Shown here piece after piece: positions 26,818-36,142 of a stretch of 64,000 nt of DNA (position 1 is its first letter; every line of letters starts with the position of its first letter). Source of the DNA: Motiliproteus sp. SC1-56. Its GTDB lineage: Bacteria; Pseudomonadota; Gammaproteobacteria; Pseudomonadales; Balneatricaceae. Location of the stretch: NCBI RefSeq assembly GCF_017309075.1, contig NZ_JAEMGS010000004.1, positions 1-64,000 of the forward strand, given 5' to 3'. The translations under genes and the position numbers were made by a program. Under the pieces are notes generated by a model. It made no database searches and had not been told where the DNA came from. It was given only the letters and a program-made list of their open reading frames with translations.

Positions 26818-28089
26818 TCAGGGCTGGGGGAGCTGGCCCAGAATCAGCGCCGCCTGATCGGCGGCGGCGCCCTGCAGCTGTTCCTGGCACTGCCTCGCCT
26901 GCCGGGCCATGTGCTGTCGCGCCCCGGCGTCGGCCAGCAGCGCATCAAGGGATTGCTGGAGCGCCTCCGGGGTATCCACCTGCTGCAGGGCCTCGGCTTC
27001 GAGGAAACGCTGCAGGATATCGTCGAAATTGCGCATGTCCGGCCCCACCACCATCGGGCAGTCGCAGGCGGCGGGCTCAAGAATGTTGTGGCCGCCGACG
27101 GTGCTGAAGCTGCCCGCGACCCAGGCCAGATCGGCCGCGGTGTAGAAGGCCAGCAGCTCGCCCAGGGTGTCGGCCAGGTAAACCTGGGTCTTCTCGGCCA
27201 CCGGGGTGTCATCGCGGCTGCGTTGCTGCCAGGCGAAGCCGGAGCGCTCGCAGAGCTCGGCGACGGCGGCGAAGCGCTGCGGGTGGCGGGGCACGATCAC
27301 CAGCAACGCCTGGTCATGGTGCCCGAGGATCCGGCGCTGGCACTCCAGAGCGATCTGCTCCTCCCCGTCGTGGGTACTGGCGGCCAGCCAGACCGGGCGA
27401 TCCGTCCCCAGGTGGCGGCGCAGCGCCTCCCCCTGATCACGGGTGTTGGCGTCCAGGGTCAGGGTGTACTTCACGTTGCCACTGACTCGCAGCCGTGAGG
27501 GGCTGACACCGAGCCGCTGGTAACGTTCGGCGATCGCAGGACTTTGGGCCAGGATCAGCTGCGCCCGTTGCAGGGTTTCCCGCCAGAGGGCCGGCAGCTG
27601 GCGCTGGTAGCGATTCAGGGAGCTCTCGGAGAGACGCCCGTTGGCCAGCACGATCGGGACGCCCCGGGCCTGGGCCTGGCTCCAGAGCTGAGGCCAGATC
27701 TCCACCTCCATCACCAGCAGCAGGCGTGGCCGAATGGCATCCAGGGCCCGGCGCACGGCACCAGGAGAATCGTAAGGCGCGTAGAGGTGCCGGTCCGCCT
27801 CGCCCAGGGCCGGGCGGATGGTGGCCGCGCCGGTGGCGGTGGTGGTGGTGACCACGAAGGGGCCTTGGTAACCCTGGGCCCGCAGGGTGTCGATCAGCAG
27901 GATGGCGGCCTTGGCCTCCCCCAGCGAGGCCGCGTGCAGCCAGATGGGAGTAGCGGGAAGGGGCGTGGAATAATGCCCCAGCCGCTCACGCCAGCGCGCC
28001 GGATCCTGCTTGCGGCCGAGCCACAGGGCCAGGGGGGTGGCCAGGGTGATCAGCGAACGGTAGAGCCCCCGCTGCGCGCCTGCGCTCAC
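26818..28089 (-). CDS. waaA: 3-deoxy-D-manno-octulosonate (Kdo) transferase
   Basis: This 423-residue enzyme transfers Kdo from CMP-Kdo to lipid IVA, the first step of LPS core assembly, at the inner membrane. The motifs IWLHAASLGEAKAAI, MEVEIWPQLW, VWLAASTHDGEE and GSFSTVGGHNILEPAA (the Glu at the CMP site) are diagnostic, and length is normal. It starts at GTG inside the stop of the GT9 gene (GTGA). The 126-base gap to the next gene downstream contains two GC-rich inverted repeats but no orientation-consistent T run. Confidence 0.95.
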   Translation of the reverse strand: MSAGAQRGLYRSLITLATPLALWLGRKQDPARWRERLGHYSTPLPATPIWLHAASLGEAKAAILLIDTLRAQGYQGPFVVTTTTATGAATIRPALGEADRHLYAPYDSPGAVRRALDAIRPRLLLVMEVEIWPQLWSQAQARGVPIVLANGRLSESSLNRYQRQLPALWRETLQRAQLILAQSPAIAERYQRLGVSPSRLRVSGNVKYTLTLDANTRDQGEALRRHLGTDRPVWLAASTHDGEEQIALECQRRILGHHDQALLVIVPRHPQRFAAVAELCERSGFAWQQRSRDDTPVAEKTQVYLADTLGELLAFYTAADLAWVAGSFSTVGGHNILEPAACDCPMVVGPDMRNFDDILQRFLEAEALQQVDTPEALQQSLDALLADAGARQHMARQARQCQEQLQGAAADQAALILGQLPQP

Positions 28090-29156
28090 GCCGTTGCCTC
28101 AAGGACCAGGCGGTCCAGCATGGCGATCACCTCCTCGGGGGTGATCGCGTCCATGACATCGGGCTCGCGTACCCGCTTGCCCCAGCTCACCGCCTCGACT
28201 TCGCAGTCGAAGGCGCGTCGCACCTGATCCGGGTAGCGGTTGACCACCCAGTGACGGCTCAGGTAGGGGCCGGTGCGATCCGGGTTGGAACTGGCATAGA
28301 GGCCCAGGGCGGGGGTGCCGGTGGCGGTGGCCATGTGCATCGGCCCCGAGTCCGGTCCCAGCACCAGGCGGGCCCCTTCGACCAGCGCCAGCAGGCTTTT
28401 CAGGGAGGTGCGCCCGATCAGGTTGCGGGGAGCGTGCTGACAGAGGCGGCTGATGCGGCGGCCGTAATCCTGTTCCAGCTCGGTATCGCCCCCGGTCAGC
28501 ACGCACGCCAGCCCGTGTTGTGCGAAGGCGTGATCGATGACCCGGGCGTAGCCCTCGGCTGACCAGTTGCGAAAGTTGCGTACCCGCTGGCTGGAGCAGG
28601 GGCTGATCAGCAGGTAGGGGCCGTTCGGGGCAAAGGCGTTGGCGGCGTCGCGCTCGGCCTCGGGAATGGGAATATCCCACTGCAGCGGCTCCGCCTTCGC
28701 CCCCAGGGCCCGGGAAAAATCCAGAAACCCTTCCAGCACGTGGCTGCGCGGGTGGGGGGGGATCTGCCGGTTGCAGAACCAGTTCTGGTGGTCCTTGGCC
28801 CGGGCATCGTCGAACCCCAGGCGAAGGGCGGCGGGAATCGCCAGGGAGACCAGGCTGGCGCGCAGCGCTGCCTGCATATGCAGCAGCACATCGAATTGGC
28901 GTTCCCTGAGCTGGCGGCGCAGGGCGAGTACGCCGCGGATGCCGGATTTCTTGTCGTAGGGGATGAACTCCACCCCCTTGAGGCCGGCCAGCAGGCGGTG
29001 TTCCACCTTGCCAATGATCCAGGTTATGCGACAATCGGGCCATTGCCTCTGCAGTGCCCGAACCGCCGGCACCGCATTACAGACATCCCCCAGCGCAGAG
29101 AGGCGCAGGATGCAGATCGATCGAGGCGCATGGGTCAGCGGTAGGTCCGAGTTCAC
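28086..29156 (-). CDS. Heptosyltransferase family 9 (LPS inner core)
   Basis: This 356-residue GT9 protein has RLSALGDVCNAVPAVRALQ at the N-terminus, LLISPCSSQRVRNFRNWS in the middle and GPDSGPMHMATATGTPALGLY in the donor half, as in ADP-heptose:LPS heptosyltransferases. No other waaC is seen in the window, so it may supply heptosyltransferase I activity, but its middle motif differs from classical WaaC. The start is GTG at 29156, two bases from the divergent kdkA start. It is the first gene of the long minus-strand LPS operon (waaA overlaps its stop). Confidence 0.85.
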   Translation of the reverse strand: MNSDLPLTHAPRSICILRLSALGDVCNAVPAVRALQRQWPDCRITWIIGKVEHRLLAGLKGVEFIPYDKKSGIRGVLALRRQLRERQFDVLLHMQAALRASLVSLAIPAALRLGFDDARAKDHQNWFCNRQIPPHPRSHVLEGFLDFSRALGAKAEPLQWDIPIPEAERDAANAFAPNGPYLLISPCSSQRVRNFRNWSAEGYARVIDHAFAQHGLACVLTGGDTELEQDYGRRISRLCQHAPRNLIGRTSLKSLLALVEGARLVLGPDSGPMHMATATGTPALGLYASSNPDRTGPYLSRHWVVNRYPDQVRRAFDCEVEAVSWGKRVREPDVMDAITPEEVIAMLDRLVLEATA

Positions 29157-29158
29157 GA

Positions 29159-29860
29159 ATGACGTTCCAGATTCTGCAGCAGAGCGGGGGCACCGTGCTG
29201 GCGGTGCCGGAGTTGGTAGAGCATATTACTCCTTCCTGGTTTGATCTCAACTGGTGGCAGGCCCGGGGCCAGTCGGTGCGCTCGGCGCCGGGACGGGGCG
29301 AGAGTTACTTCCTCGACTACGAAGGCTGGCCGCTGGTGTGGCGTCACTACAAGCGTGGCGGGCTGGTGGCGCGCCTCAGCGAGGACCGCTACCTCTGGCC
29401 CGGCCTTACGCGAACCCGCGCCTACCGGGAGTTCACCCTGACCGAACAGCTGCGCCAGCGCGGCCTGCCGGTGCCGCGCCCGTTGCTGGCCCGTGTTCAG
29501 CGGTGCGGGCTGAGCTATCGCGCTGATCTCTTTACTCAACGCCTGCCGGCGGTACGCTCCATGGCCGATGCGCTGGCCAGCGGGGCCGAGCAGGTGCCCT
29601 GGGACGAGGTGGGCCGGACCCTGGCCCGCTTTCACCGGGAGGGGCTGGACCATGTCGACCTCAACCTGCGCAATATCTTGATCGATGCCCAGGGGCGTGT
29701 CTTTGTGATCGACTTTGACCGCTGTCGCTTGCGCCAGCCCGCTGTCAGCTGGCAACAGGGAAACCTGCGTCGCCTGCGCCGCTCCCTGCACAAATTGTTC
29801 CCTGGTGCCGAGCTGGACGCCGAGTGGCAGCGGCTTCTGGCTGCCTATGACCGGGGCTGA
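29159..29860 (+). CDS. kdkA: Kdo kinase
   Basis: This 233-residue enzyme phosphorylates the Kdo residue at O-4, as in Haemophilus, Vibrio and Bordetella. It shares GRGESYFLDYEGWPLVWRHY, YKRGGLVARLSEDRYLW and the kinase loop GLDHVDLNLRNILID with VFVIDFDRC as the metal site. The ATG at 29159 is only two bases from the start of the divergent GT9 gene, so promoters for each must lie inside the other's coding region. Presence of kdkA suggests a single phosphorylated Kdo in the inner core (inference from family knowledge). Confidence 0.92.
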   Translation: MTFQILQQSGGTVLAVPELVEHITPSWFDLNWWQARGQSVRSAPGRGESYFLDYEGWPLVWRHYKRGGLVARLSEDRYLWPGLTRTRAYREFTLTEQLRQRGLPVPRPLLARVQRCGLSYRADLFTQRLPAVRSMADALASGAEQVPWDEVGRTLARFHREGLDHVDLNLRNILIDAQGRVFVIDFDRCRLRQPAVSWQQGNLRRLRRSLHKLFPGAELDAEWQRLLAAYDRG

Positions 29861-30041
29861 ATGCCGGGCCGCGGGCGGGAGCTACGACCTTGGTGCCACT
29901 CAATTCCTTTTTCCAGAATTGCTGATTACAATCATCCTACGAGTCAATCGGCACGTCCCGGCGTGGGACTTCTGTGCGTCCCATTCCCCGCGCCGAGTCT
30001 AACTAAAACAATGTTTCATCATGGTGATTTGAGGTAGCTCA

Positions 30042-31043
30042 ATGGCAGCATTCGGTACCCTGTTCATGCCCGAAATGGCGATTTCCTGGTTTGACGGCTC
30101 CGCCTGGAGCGAGCCCAAGCTGGTGGCCAGCGACAGTATCCAGCTGCATCCGGGGGCCCATGTTCTGCACTACTCCAGCACCTGCTTTGAAGGGCTCAAG
30201 GCGTTTCGTCACGAGGACGGCAGCATCAAGGTGTTCCGCATGGACGCCAGTATGGCCCGCTTCGCCCAGAGCAGCCGCCTGCTGGCCCTGCCCGAGATTG
30301 ATCCGGCGATGAGCTCGCGCATGATCACCGAAACCGTTGCCCGCTTTGCGTCCGAGGTCCCCGCGCCTCCGGGCTCCATGTATATCCGTCCCACTCACTT
30401 CGGTACCGAGCCGGCGATCGGCAAGGCGGCGGCGCCCTCCAGCACCTCCTGCCAGTACATCCTGCTCTCCCCGGTGGGTGATTACTTTGCCGGCGGCGAC
30501 AGTTGTTTGCGCCTGCTGGTCGAGGACCAGGGCATGCGCTGCGCGCCCCACAACGGCATGATCAAGAGCGGCGGCAATTACGCCAGCGCCCTGCGCCCGA
30601 TCTTGGCGGCCCGGGCTGAGTACCAGGCGGACCAGGTGCTGTTCTGCCCCGGCGGCGATGTCCAGGAGACCGGTGCCGCCAACTTCCTGTTGATCGACGG
30701 TGACGAGATCATCACCAAGGCGCTGGATGAGAGCTTTCTGCACGGCATCACCCGGGACTCGATTCTCACCCTGGCCCGTGACCTGGGGATGCGGGTTTCC
30801 GAGCGCCCGCTGAGCGTCGACGAGCTGCTTGAGCGGGCGGCCAAACCCGGCTGTGAGGCCGCGCTTTCAGGCACCGCGGCGGTGCTGGCCCCGGTTGGGA
30901 CGCTGATCTACCGGGGCAAGGAGTACGCGGTGGGCAGCGGTAAGGTGGGTGAGACCACCGTGCGTCTGCGCCAGGCCCTGAACGATATTCAGTGGGGCAA
31001 GGCGGAAGACCGTTTCGGCTGGCTGACCAGCATCGACCTGTAA
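30042..31043 (+). CDS. ilvE: Branched-chain amino acid aminotransferase
   Basis: This 333-residue PLP fold-type IV enzyme performs the last step of Ile, Leu and Val synthesis. The PLP-binding Lys lies in MIKSGGNYAS, and QETGAANFLLID and SGTAAVLAPV are typical of the longer eukaryote-like BCAT2-type subgroup. GAGGT sits six bases before the ATG. The 181-base gap upstream holds a TACAAT (-10-like) near 29926 without a clear -35 and a short hairpin near 29966; no attenuator leader peptide was found. Confidence 0.94.
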   Translation: MAAFGTLFMPEMAISWFDGSAWSEPKLVASDSIQLHPGAHVLHYSSTCFEGLKAFRHEDGSIKVFRMDASMARFAQSSRLLALPEIDPAMSSRMITETVARFASEVPAPPGSMYIRPTHFGTEPAIGKAAAPSSTSCQYILLSPVGDYFAGGDSCLRLLVEDQGMRCAPHNGMIKSGGNYASALRPILAARAEYQADQVLFCPGGDVQETGAANFLLIDGDEIITKALDESFLHGITRDSILTLARDLGMRVSERPLSVDELLERAAKPGCEAALSGTAAVLAPVGTLIYRGKEYAVGSGKVGETTVRLRQALNDIQWGKAEDRFGWLTSIDL

Positions 31044-31077
31044 TAAGGCGCCTTTGCAGGCGCTGCCCTTCCTTTAT

Positions 31078-31110
31078 CCCCCTCCCGCTCTCGGGAGGGG
31101 GCCCCGCTTT
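31078..31110 (+). terminator. Terminator downstream of ilvE
   Basis: A 10-bp perfect stem CCCCCTCCCG / CGGGAGGGGG with loop CTCT is followed by CCCCGCTTTT. The stem is very strong, the T tract short and displaced. Confidence 0.6.
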
Positions 31111-31209
31111 TGAGCGGACGCCGGCGCGACGGCGGTTGCGCAGCAAAAGCCCTCAGCATACACTCGGACTTGCATTCCACTCAGACCGCCATCAGAGCCT
31201 TATCCGTTG

Positions 31210-32958
31210 ATGATCAAGCAAAAACTCACAGCATTGGGGGTTGTATGGGCGGTCGTCACCCTGTTCTTTCTGGTGCTGCTGCTGTTGCTGGATATCAGTG
31301 AACAGCGGGAAAACCTGCAGCTTGAAAGCAGCATCATCTACGAGCATGCCTACGAACGGGCCCTGGTCAACGAGGTGCTGCTGCATAACTTTGTCGAGCT
31401 GGTGGAGACCGATCCGGATAACCTTGACCAGATCCGCCGCTACGCGACGGAGATGCGTGAGCACTACCCCCATATCCTGCGCCTGATGATCCACGAGCGG
31501 ATCCAGCCGGCCCAGGTCGAGAGCCTTGAGCGGGAGATGCACGGGCGCGGCTATCCACGCTTTCGGGTCCGCACCGTGCACCCGGAAACGCACCAGTTGA
31601 CGCCGGCCCGCACCGGGCAGCCGGTTTACTACCCCATTACCTTTGTCGAGCCCATGAACGCCGAAGGCGAGCGTTTGCTGGGGCTGGACAGTTACTCCTT
31701 TCCGGGTAACCGCGCCGCCATGATGCAGGCCAGTTATTATCTGGATGTGTTTGCCTCTGACCCGTACCCGCTGGTTGACGGCAGTATCGGCTATCGCCTG
31801 TTTCACGCGCTGGACGCGACGGTGCTGCCGCAGGAGAACGCCCACCGCCTGGTGTCGCTCACCATTCGGGCCGATGAGCTGCTGCCGCCGCTGCCCCATA
31901 TCAAGTCGGGATTGCGGGTTACCCTGTTTGACGGCCAGGGCAAGGAGCTGGTGACCCGGCGGGAAAAGGTGGGCGCGGGGCCCGCGAGCGAGTCGCTGCT
32001 GCCGGTGCTGGCGGAGAGGCGCAGCATCAGCCGGTTCGGTCAGTCCCTGGAGGTTTTGATCGAGAAGCAGCTGCGCTGGAACGAGATGAACTGGCCCATT
32101 GCGCTGGTGGTACTGATCTTTTCGGCGATCGCCTACCTGCTCACCCAGCAAAACTACCAGCGTAAGCAGGAGGCGGAGGGTGAGCTGGTGCGGCTCAACC
32201 GCAAGCTGCGCCAGGAACGCGACCTGCTGGAGGACCGGGTGCAGGAGCGCACCTGGGAACTGGTGAAAACCAACTCCGAGCTGCGCAAACAGGTGAAAGA
32301 GAACCGCAGCCTGACCCAGAAAGTGTTGATTATTCAGGAAGAGGAACGGCGCAATATCGCCCGTGAGCTGCACGATGAGATGGGCCAGTCGCTGACTGCG
32401 ATCCGTACCGATGCCCACCTGCTCAAGCAGTTGACCCAGGAGGATCCGGAGTCGGTGCTGCACCAGGCGGCGCACTCCATCGACAGCATTGCCCAGCGCA
32501 TCTACAGCGTCACCTACGGCCTGATGCGGGCCCTGCGGCCCTCGGCGCTGGATGACCTGGGGCTGGCCGACGCGCTCAAGGAGTGCATCGCCAACACTCA
32601 CCTGGACACCGCCGGCGTGCAACTGCACCTGGAAATGGAGGGCGCCCTGAACGAGCTCAACGAAGCGCTGAACATCAGCTGTTATCGTCTGGTTCAGGAG
32701 GCGCTGAACAACTGCGTCAAGCATGCCGAGGCCAAGAACATCTGGCTCAGCGTGCGCCGCGAGTCCTCACCTGAGGGGCGGCTGGTGGTCTCCATCGAGG
32801 ACGACGGCAAGGGCTTTGACGAACGCAACTACCGCAGCGGCTTCGGCCTGATCGGCATGCGCGAACGGGTTCTTGCCCAGGGAGGAAGCTTCAACCTGCG
32901 AACCCAGCCTGAGGGTGGCACCCGGATCGAGGCCAGCCTGCCGGTGGTCGAGGAGTAG
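31210..32958 (+). CDS. CHASE-type sensor histidine kinase (NarX/DegS-like HisKA_3), orphan
   Basis: This 582-residue inner-membrane kinase has TM1 (~residues 8-28), a periplasmic domain of ~260 residues and TM2 (~295-315). The periplasmic part includes FRVRTVHPE and GLDSYSFPGNRAAMMQA, resembling the CHASE sensory domain. A coiled coil (~325-370) follows, then a HisKA_3 domain with RNIARELHDEMGQSLTAIR (phospho-His about residue 388) and a HATPase domain (VQEALNNCVKHAEA; DDGKGFD). LuxR-type response regulators usually pair with this class, but none is next to it. The ATG at 31210 is used; a TTG precedes it immediately. No good Shine-Dalgarno is visible. Confidence 0.88.
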   Translation: MIKQKLTALGVVWAVVTLFFLVLLLLLDISEQRENLQLESSIIYEHAYERALVNEVLLHNFVELVETDPDNLDQIRRYATEMREHYPHILRLMIHERIQPAQVESLEREMHGRGYPRFRVRTVHPETHQLTPARTGQPVYYPITFVEPMNAEGERLLGLDSYSFPGNRAAMMQASYYLDVFASDPYPLVDGSIGYRLFHALDATVLPQENAHRLVSLTIRADELLPPLPHIKSGLRVTLFDGQGKELVTRREKVGAGPASESLLPVLAERRSISRFGQSLEVLIEKQLRWNEMNWPIALVVLIFSAIAYLLTQQNYQRKQEAEGELVRLNRKLRQERDLLEDRVQERTWELVKTNSELRKQVKENRSLTQKVLIIQEEERRNIARELHDEMGQSLTAIRTDAHLLKQLTQEDPESVLHQAAHSIDSIAQRIYSVTYGLMRALRPSALDDLGLADALKECIANTHLDTAGVQLHLEMEGALNELNEALNISCYRLVQEALNNCVKHAEAKNIWLSVRRESSPEGRLVVSIEDDGKGFDERNYRSGFGLIGMRERVLAQGGSFNLRTQPEGGTRIEASLPVVEE

Positions 32959-32997
32959 GCAAGCCCGGCTTCCTTCCCTTTTTCCCGCCAAGCAACT

Positions 32998-35988
32998 TTA
33001 CAGCCCCAGTTTGACTCGGGGGCGCTCCGTGCTGGTGGAATCCACCTCCGGGAGGCAGCCGAACAGCTGCTTGGGGTTCACCGCCGCCTGTTGCAGGTAA
33101 TCCATGACCCGGTCGGCCCGGCGCTGGGCCAGGTCGTTCAGAATCCGCAACTGCGCCTCGCTGACCAGCATCGACCGGGCCGCCTGGGACGCACCGGCCA
33201 CCGGTGGCTGGGTATCGGCGATGGCCCCGAGGGCCTCGGCATCGGCCTTGACGGCGGTGCCGCAAAGGTTGAGCCGGATGCCGTCCCGTTCCTTGAGCAT
33301 GCCTTCGAGTTTGGCGAGGTAGTTTAGGGCCTCGGGGTCGAGTTCGTCCGAGCCCGGGGCGAAATAGACCGGCGCCAGCTCGATGGCACTGCCCTGCTGC
33401 TTGACCGCCATGCGGGTGAGGGCGATCAGGGCGCCATAAGGCTGCAGGGCCGTCACCAGGTAGGCCATGGCCGCTTTTTTAGTCACGTTGGCCATCACGG
33501 TGTTGATGATGCTCTGGTAGCCGAATTCCGGGTCGTCCAGGGAGCCTTCGATGGGCAGTGACAGGGCTACGTTGTTGTCGCCGTCGGTCAGGATCGAGAT
33601 CGCTGTTTCCAAGGGCATGCCCAGCTGCTGGTCGAACGCTCCGGCTGCCTCTGGAGCCTGGTGCTTCACTTGCAGGTTGTTGATGCGCAATTCGTTCTGA
33701 CTTTTCACCAGACCTTTGTCCAGCGTTCCCTGAGTATCCACGTAGAGCTGCCCGCTGCTGAGCTGATAGCCGGTGTAGCGCGCCATATAGGGGCTGAAGG
33801 GGGGCAGGGAGAGATCCTCGATGCCGCCCTTCCAGTTGCCGGTCGGCTTGGGGGCGAACCAGGCGTATTGACCGTCAAGCGTCAGCTCGCCGAAGCGGTT
33901 GATCCGGCCCTGCACGCTGAACGGCCCCGGTGCCTCGCTGCTGGAGTCCAGCTGCTCAACCTGCAGCTTTGCCAGGGTCAGGGTCAGGGTCGTGGGGGGA
34001 TGAACGGTGGCACCGGTATACGCCAGGGTGGCGGGGGCGCTGAGCTGTAGCTTGCCAAGGCGAAATGCAAAGGGTTCAGCCTCAGGCGCATTAACCGGCT
34101 CGGCGTCGTCTGGCTGGGCTGGGGATGCAGGAGCCGTGTCGGCGGCGGGCGCTCCCTTGACCTTTGTCAGCCAGCGGCTCCAGCGCGCGGGGCGCCCCTG
34201 CTTATCGGTCACGACCCCGGTTTTCAACGCCCCGACATTGATCTGCTCGACCTCTGCCTGTTTTGGACCGGCACTTAGCTGGCTCACGTCCACGCCTTCA
34301 AGCTGCAGCAGAGTCGCCTTGTCCAGCGTGACTTGCAGGGGGCCAAGGACGAGCGCCTGGGCGCGGTAGAGGTCAGGTTGGGGCAGGGAGAGATTCTCCA
34401 GGGCGAGGCTTTCGAGTGCGGCCAGGGGCGCGCCCGCATCATCCTGCAGCGCCATCTGCTCCAGCCGGGCATCACCCGAGAGGTGTTTCAGGCTGCCTTG
34501 GGCAAGGTCGACGCCGACGCCTCCCTGCCAGGCGAGCGCCTGCAGCCCCAGCTGCAGGTGGGGCAGGGTCAGGCTCAGCGGCTCGGTGCCCAGGGTGCCC
34601 TCAAAGTCGAGGCCATCGCCATTGCCCACCAGGGTGCCTTCGAGCGTCACCGCTTTTTCTGCCAGGCGCATCGTCTGCCGGCCCAGCTCAAGGTTGTCGA
34701 GTGTTAATCGGTGCTGGCTCTGCAGGTCGCTCAGAGTGCCCTCTGTCTGGGCCAGCTCGGCGGTGCCCTCCCATTGCAACTGTCCGAGCGCCAGCTCCAG
34801 GGCCGACTCGGGTTGGCGGGCGGCGATATCTGCCAGGTTCAGGTTGCCGCGGGTGGACACGGTGACGGCACCCTCGGTTTCGAGCTTCACCTGCGCTGTT
34901 CCCTGCCAGCGCAGTTGGGCCTGGCTCAAATGGGCGCCCTGGGCGGTCTCGACCTCGGTGGCCCTCAGCGTCAATGTCCCATCAGCGTCCGCCTGTTGCC
35001 CCGCTTCGCTGCGGGCGAGGGAGGCGGTCCCTTCCCAGGCGGCGCCTTCGAGGCGTCCGGATGCCACGTCTGGCTGGCTCCCTTCGGCGCTATTAAGCTC
35101 AAGGGTTCCGTCCAGGCTGGCGGTGCGCAACCCCTCGCTTCCTACGGCTGCGCGGGTGCTGCCCTGCCAGCTCACTTGGCCTATCCCCGCCTGTTCCCCG
35201 TAGCGCACATTCTGGAGGTCGATACTGCCCTCCTGGGCGAGCAGCAGCCCGTCGGCATCCTGGCTGAAGGTCAGGCTCAGGTCCGTGGTCAGCGCGCCTT
35301 CAACGGGCACCGGCATCCAGGGGTTGAGCAGGGGGCCAAGCTGCAGGGCCTCGATGCGAAGCTGGCTATCCGCGGCGGGTGCCGCGGCGAACGGGGTGGC
35401 GTTGCTGGTGATTTTAAGCGCGCTCTCGTTGAGTTGGCCTTCGAGCTGGATGCGGCTCGCCTGGCCCGGTTCCCATGTGCGGAGCAGATCGAGGCTGGCC
35501 TGGTCGATGTACAGACGCTGGGTGGCCTGTTTGAGGGTGGCCGTGACCTCGATATCATCCAGGGCCAGCTGGCTCAGGCCCCAGCTCCAGGCGCTTTTGC
35601 GAGGCTCGTCGGCGGCCGGCTCCTGGGCGGGTGGAAACAGCAGCGGGCCTGCCTGCCAGCCTTCAGCGCCCTGGACCAGGGGGACGAAGGTGCGAGACAG
35701 CGCGATGCGGTCAAGGTGCAGGCGGCGCTGGAAGAGGGCCGGAATCTCCAGGTCCAGCTGCAGGTCGCCCACGCGAAGTTCGCCGCGCTGCCCCGTTGCC
35801 TCCAGGCCCTGCAGGTGCAGGAAGCCGGTCCAGATATTGAGATAGAGTCCTTTGATGTCGACCTGCTCGGCGCCGAAATTTTCTAACTGCTTGGCCAGTT
35901 GCCAGCGCGCCAGCAGCGGCGGCGCCAGGGTGATAAGGAGCAGCAGAGCAACCACACTCAGCAGGATGTAGGTCTTGCGGTTCAGCAT
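32998..35988 (-). CDS. DUF748/AsmA-like envelope protein
   Basis: This 996-residue protein has one N-terminal transmembrane segment (residues ~5-27) and a long beta-rich region with many repeats of the form LxLxNLxL, typical of the AsmA/TamB superfamily that bridges the inner membrane and periplasm for lipid traffic. The C-terminal third matches the DUF748 pattern (LPPFSPYMARYTGYQLSSGQ; LPIEGSLDDPEFGY) and ends in an OmpA-like segment (YFAPGSDELDPEALNYLAKL; RRADRVMDYL). The ATG at 35988 places the membrane anchor at the N-terminus; the open frame to 36111 adds an unlikely basic extension. It is convergent with the sensor kinase gene. Confidence 0.88.
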   Translation of the reverse strand: MLNRKTYILLSVVALLLLITLAPPLLARWQLAKQLENFGAEQVDIKGLYLNIWTGFLHLQGLEATGQRGELRVGDLQLDLEIPALFQRRLHLDRIALSRTFVPLVQGAEGWQAGPLLFPPAQEPAADEPRKSAWSWGLSQLALDDIEVTATLKQATQRLYIDQASLDLLRTWEPGQASRIQLEGQLNESALKITSNATPFAAAPAADSQLRIEALQLGPLLNPWMPVPVEGALTTDLSLTFSQDADGLLLAQEGSIDLQNVRYGEQAGIGQVSWQGSTRAAVGSEGLRTASLDGTLELNSAEGSQPDVASGRLEGAAWEGTASLARSEAGQQADADGTLTLRATEVETAQGAHLSQAQLRWQGTAQVKLETEGAVTVSTRGNLNLADIAARQPESALELALGQLQWEGTAELAQTEGTLSDLQSQHRLTLDNLELGRQTMRLAEKAVTLEGTLVGNGDGLDFEGTLGTEPLSLTLPHLQLGLQALAWQGGVGVDLAQGSLKHLSGDARLEQMALQDDAGAPLAALESLALENLSLPQPDLYRAQALVLGPLQVTLDKATLLQLEGVDVSQLSAGPKQAEVEQINVGALKTGVVTDKQGRPARWSRWLTKVKGAPAADTAPASPAQPDDAEPVNAPEAEPFAFRLGKLQLSAPATLAYTGATVHPPTTLTLTLAKLQVEQLDSSSEAPGPFSVQGRINRFGELTLDGQYAWFAPKPTGNWKGGIEDLSLPPFSPYMARYTGYQLSSGQLYVDTQGTLDKGLVKSQNELRINNLQVKHQAPEAAGAFDQQLGMPLETAISILTDGDNNVALSLPIEGSLDDPEFGYQSIINTVMANVTKKAAMAYLVTALQPYGALIALTRMAVKQQGSAIELAPVYFAPGSDELDPEALNYLAKLEGMLKERDGIRLNLCGTAVKADAEALGAIADTQPPVAGASQAARSMLVSEAQLRILNDLAQRRADRVMDYLQQAAVNPKQLFGCLPEVDSTSTERPRVKLGL

Positions 35989-36142
35989 GGGGCGATCATC
36001 CTTCGTTGCCGGACTGGAGCCGGCGACCGATCCGTTTCGCCCGGCGCGCTTGGGTCTTGGCGGCGAGGTTGCCTTAAGGGCAGTACCGACGCCAAAATGC
36101 AGTGATTTCAACGAGCCGGAGGCGGGGCTTCACCCCTAGTAT

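Noticed and set aside
31192-32724. Minus-strand 510-codon frame opposite the sensor kinase
   Set aside because: The Gln/His/Leu-rich product lacks motifs, while the plus strand carries clear HisKA_3 and HATPase motifs.
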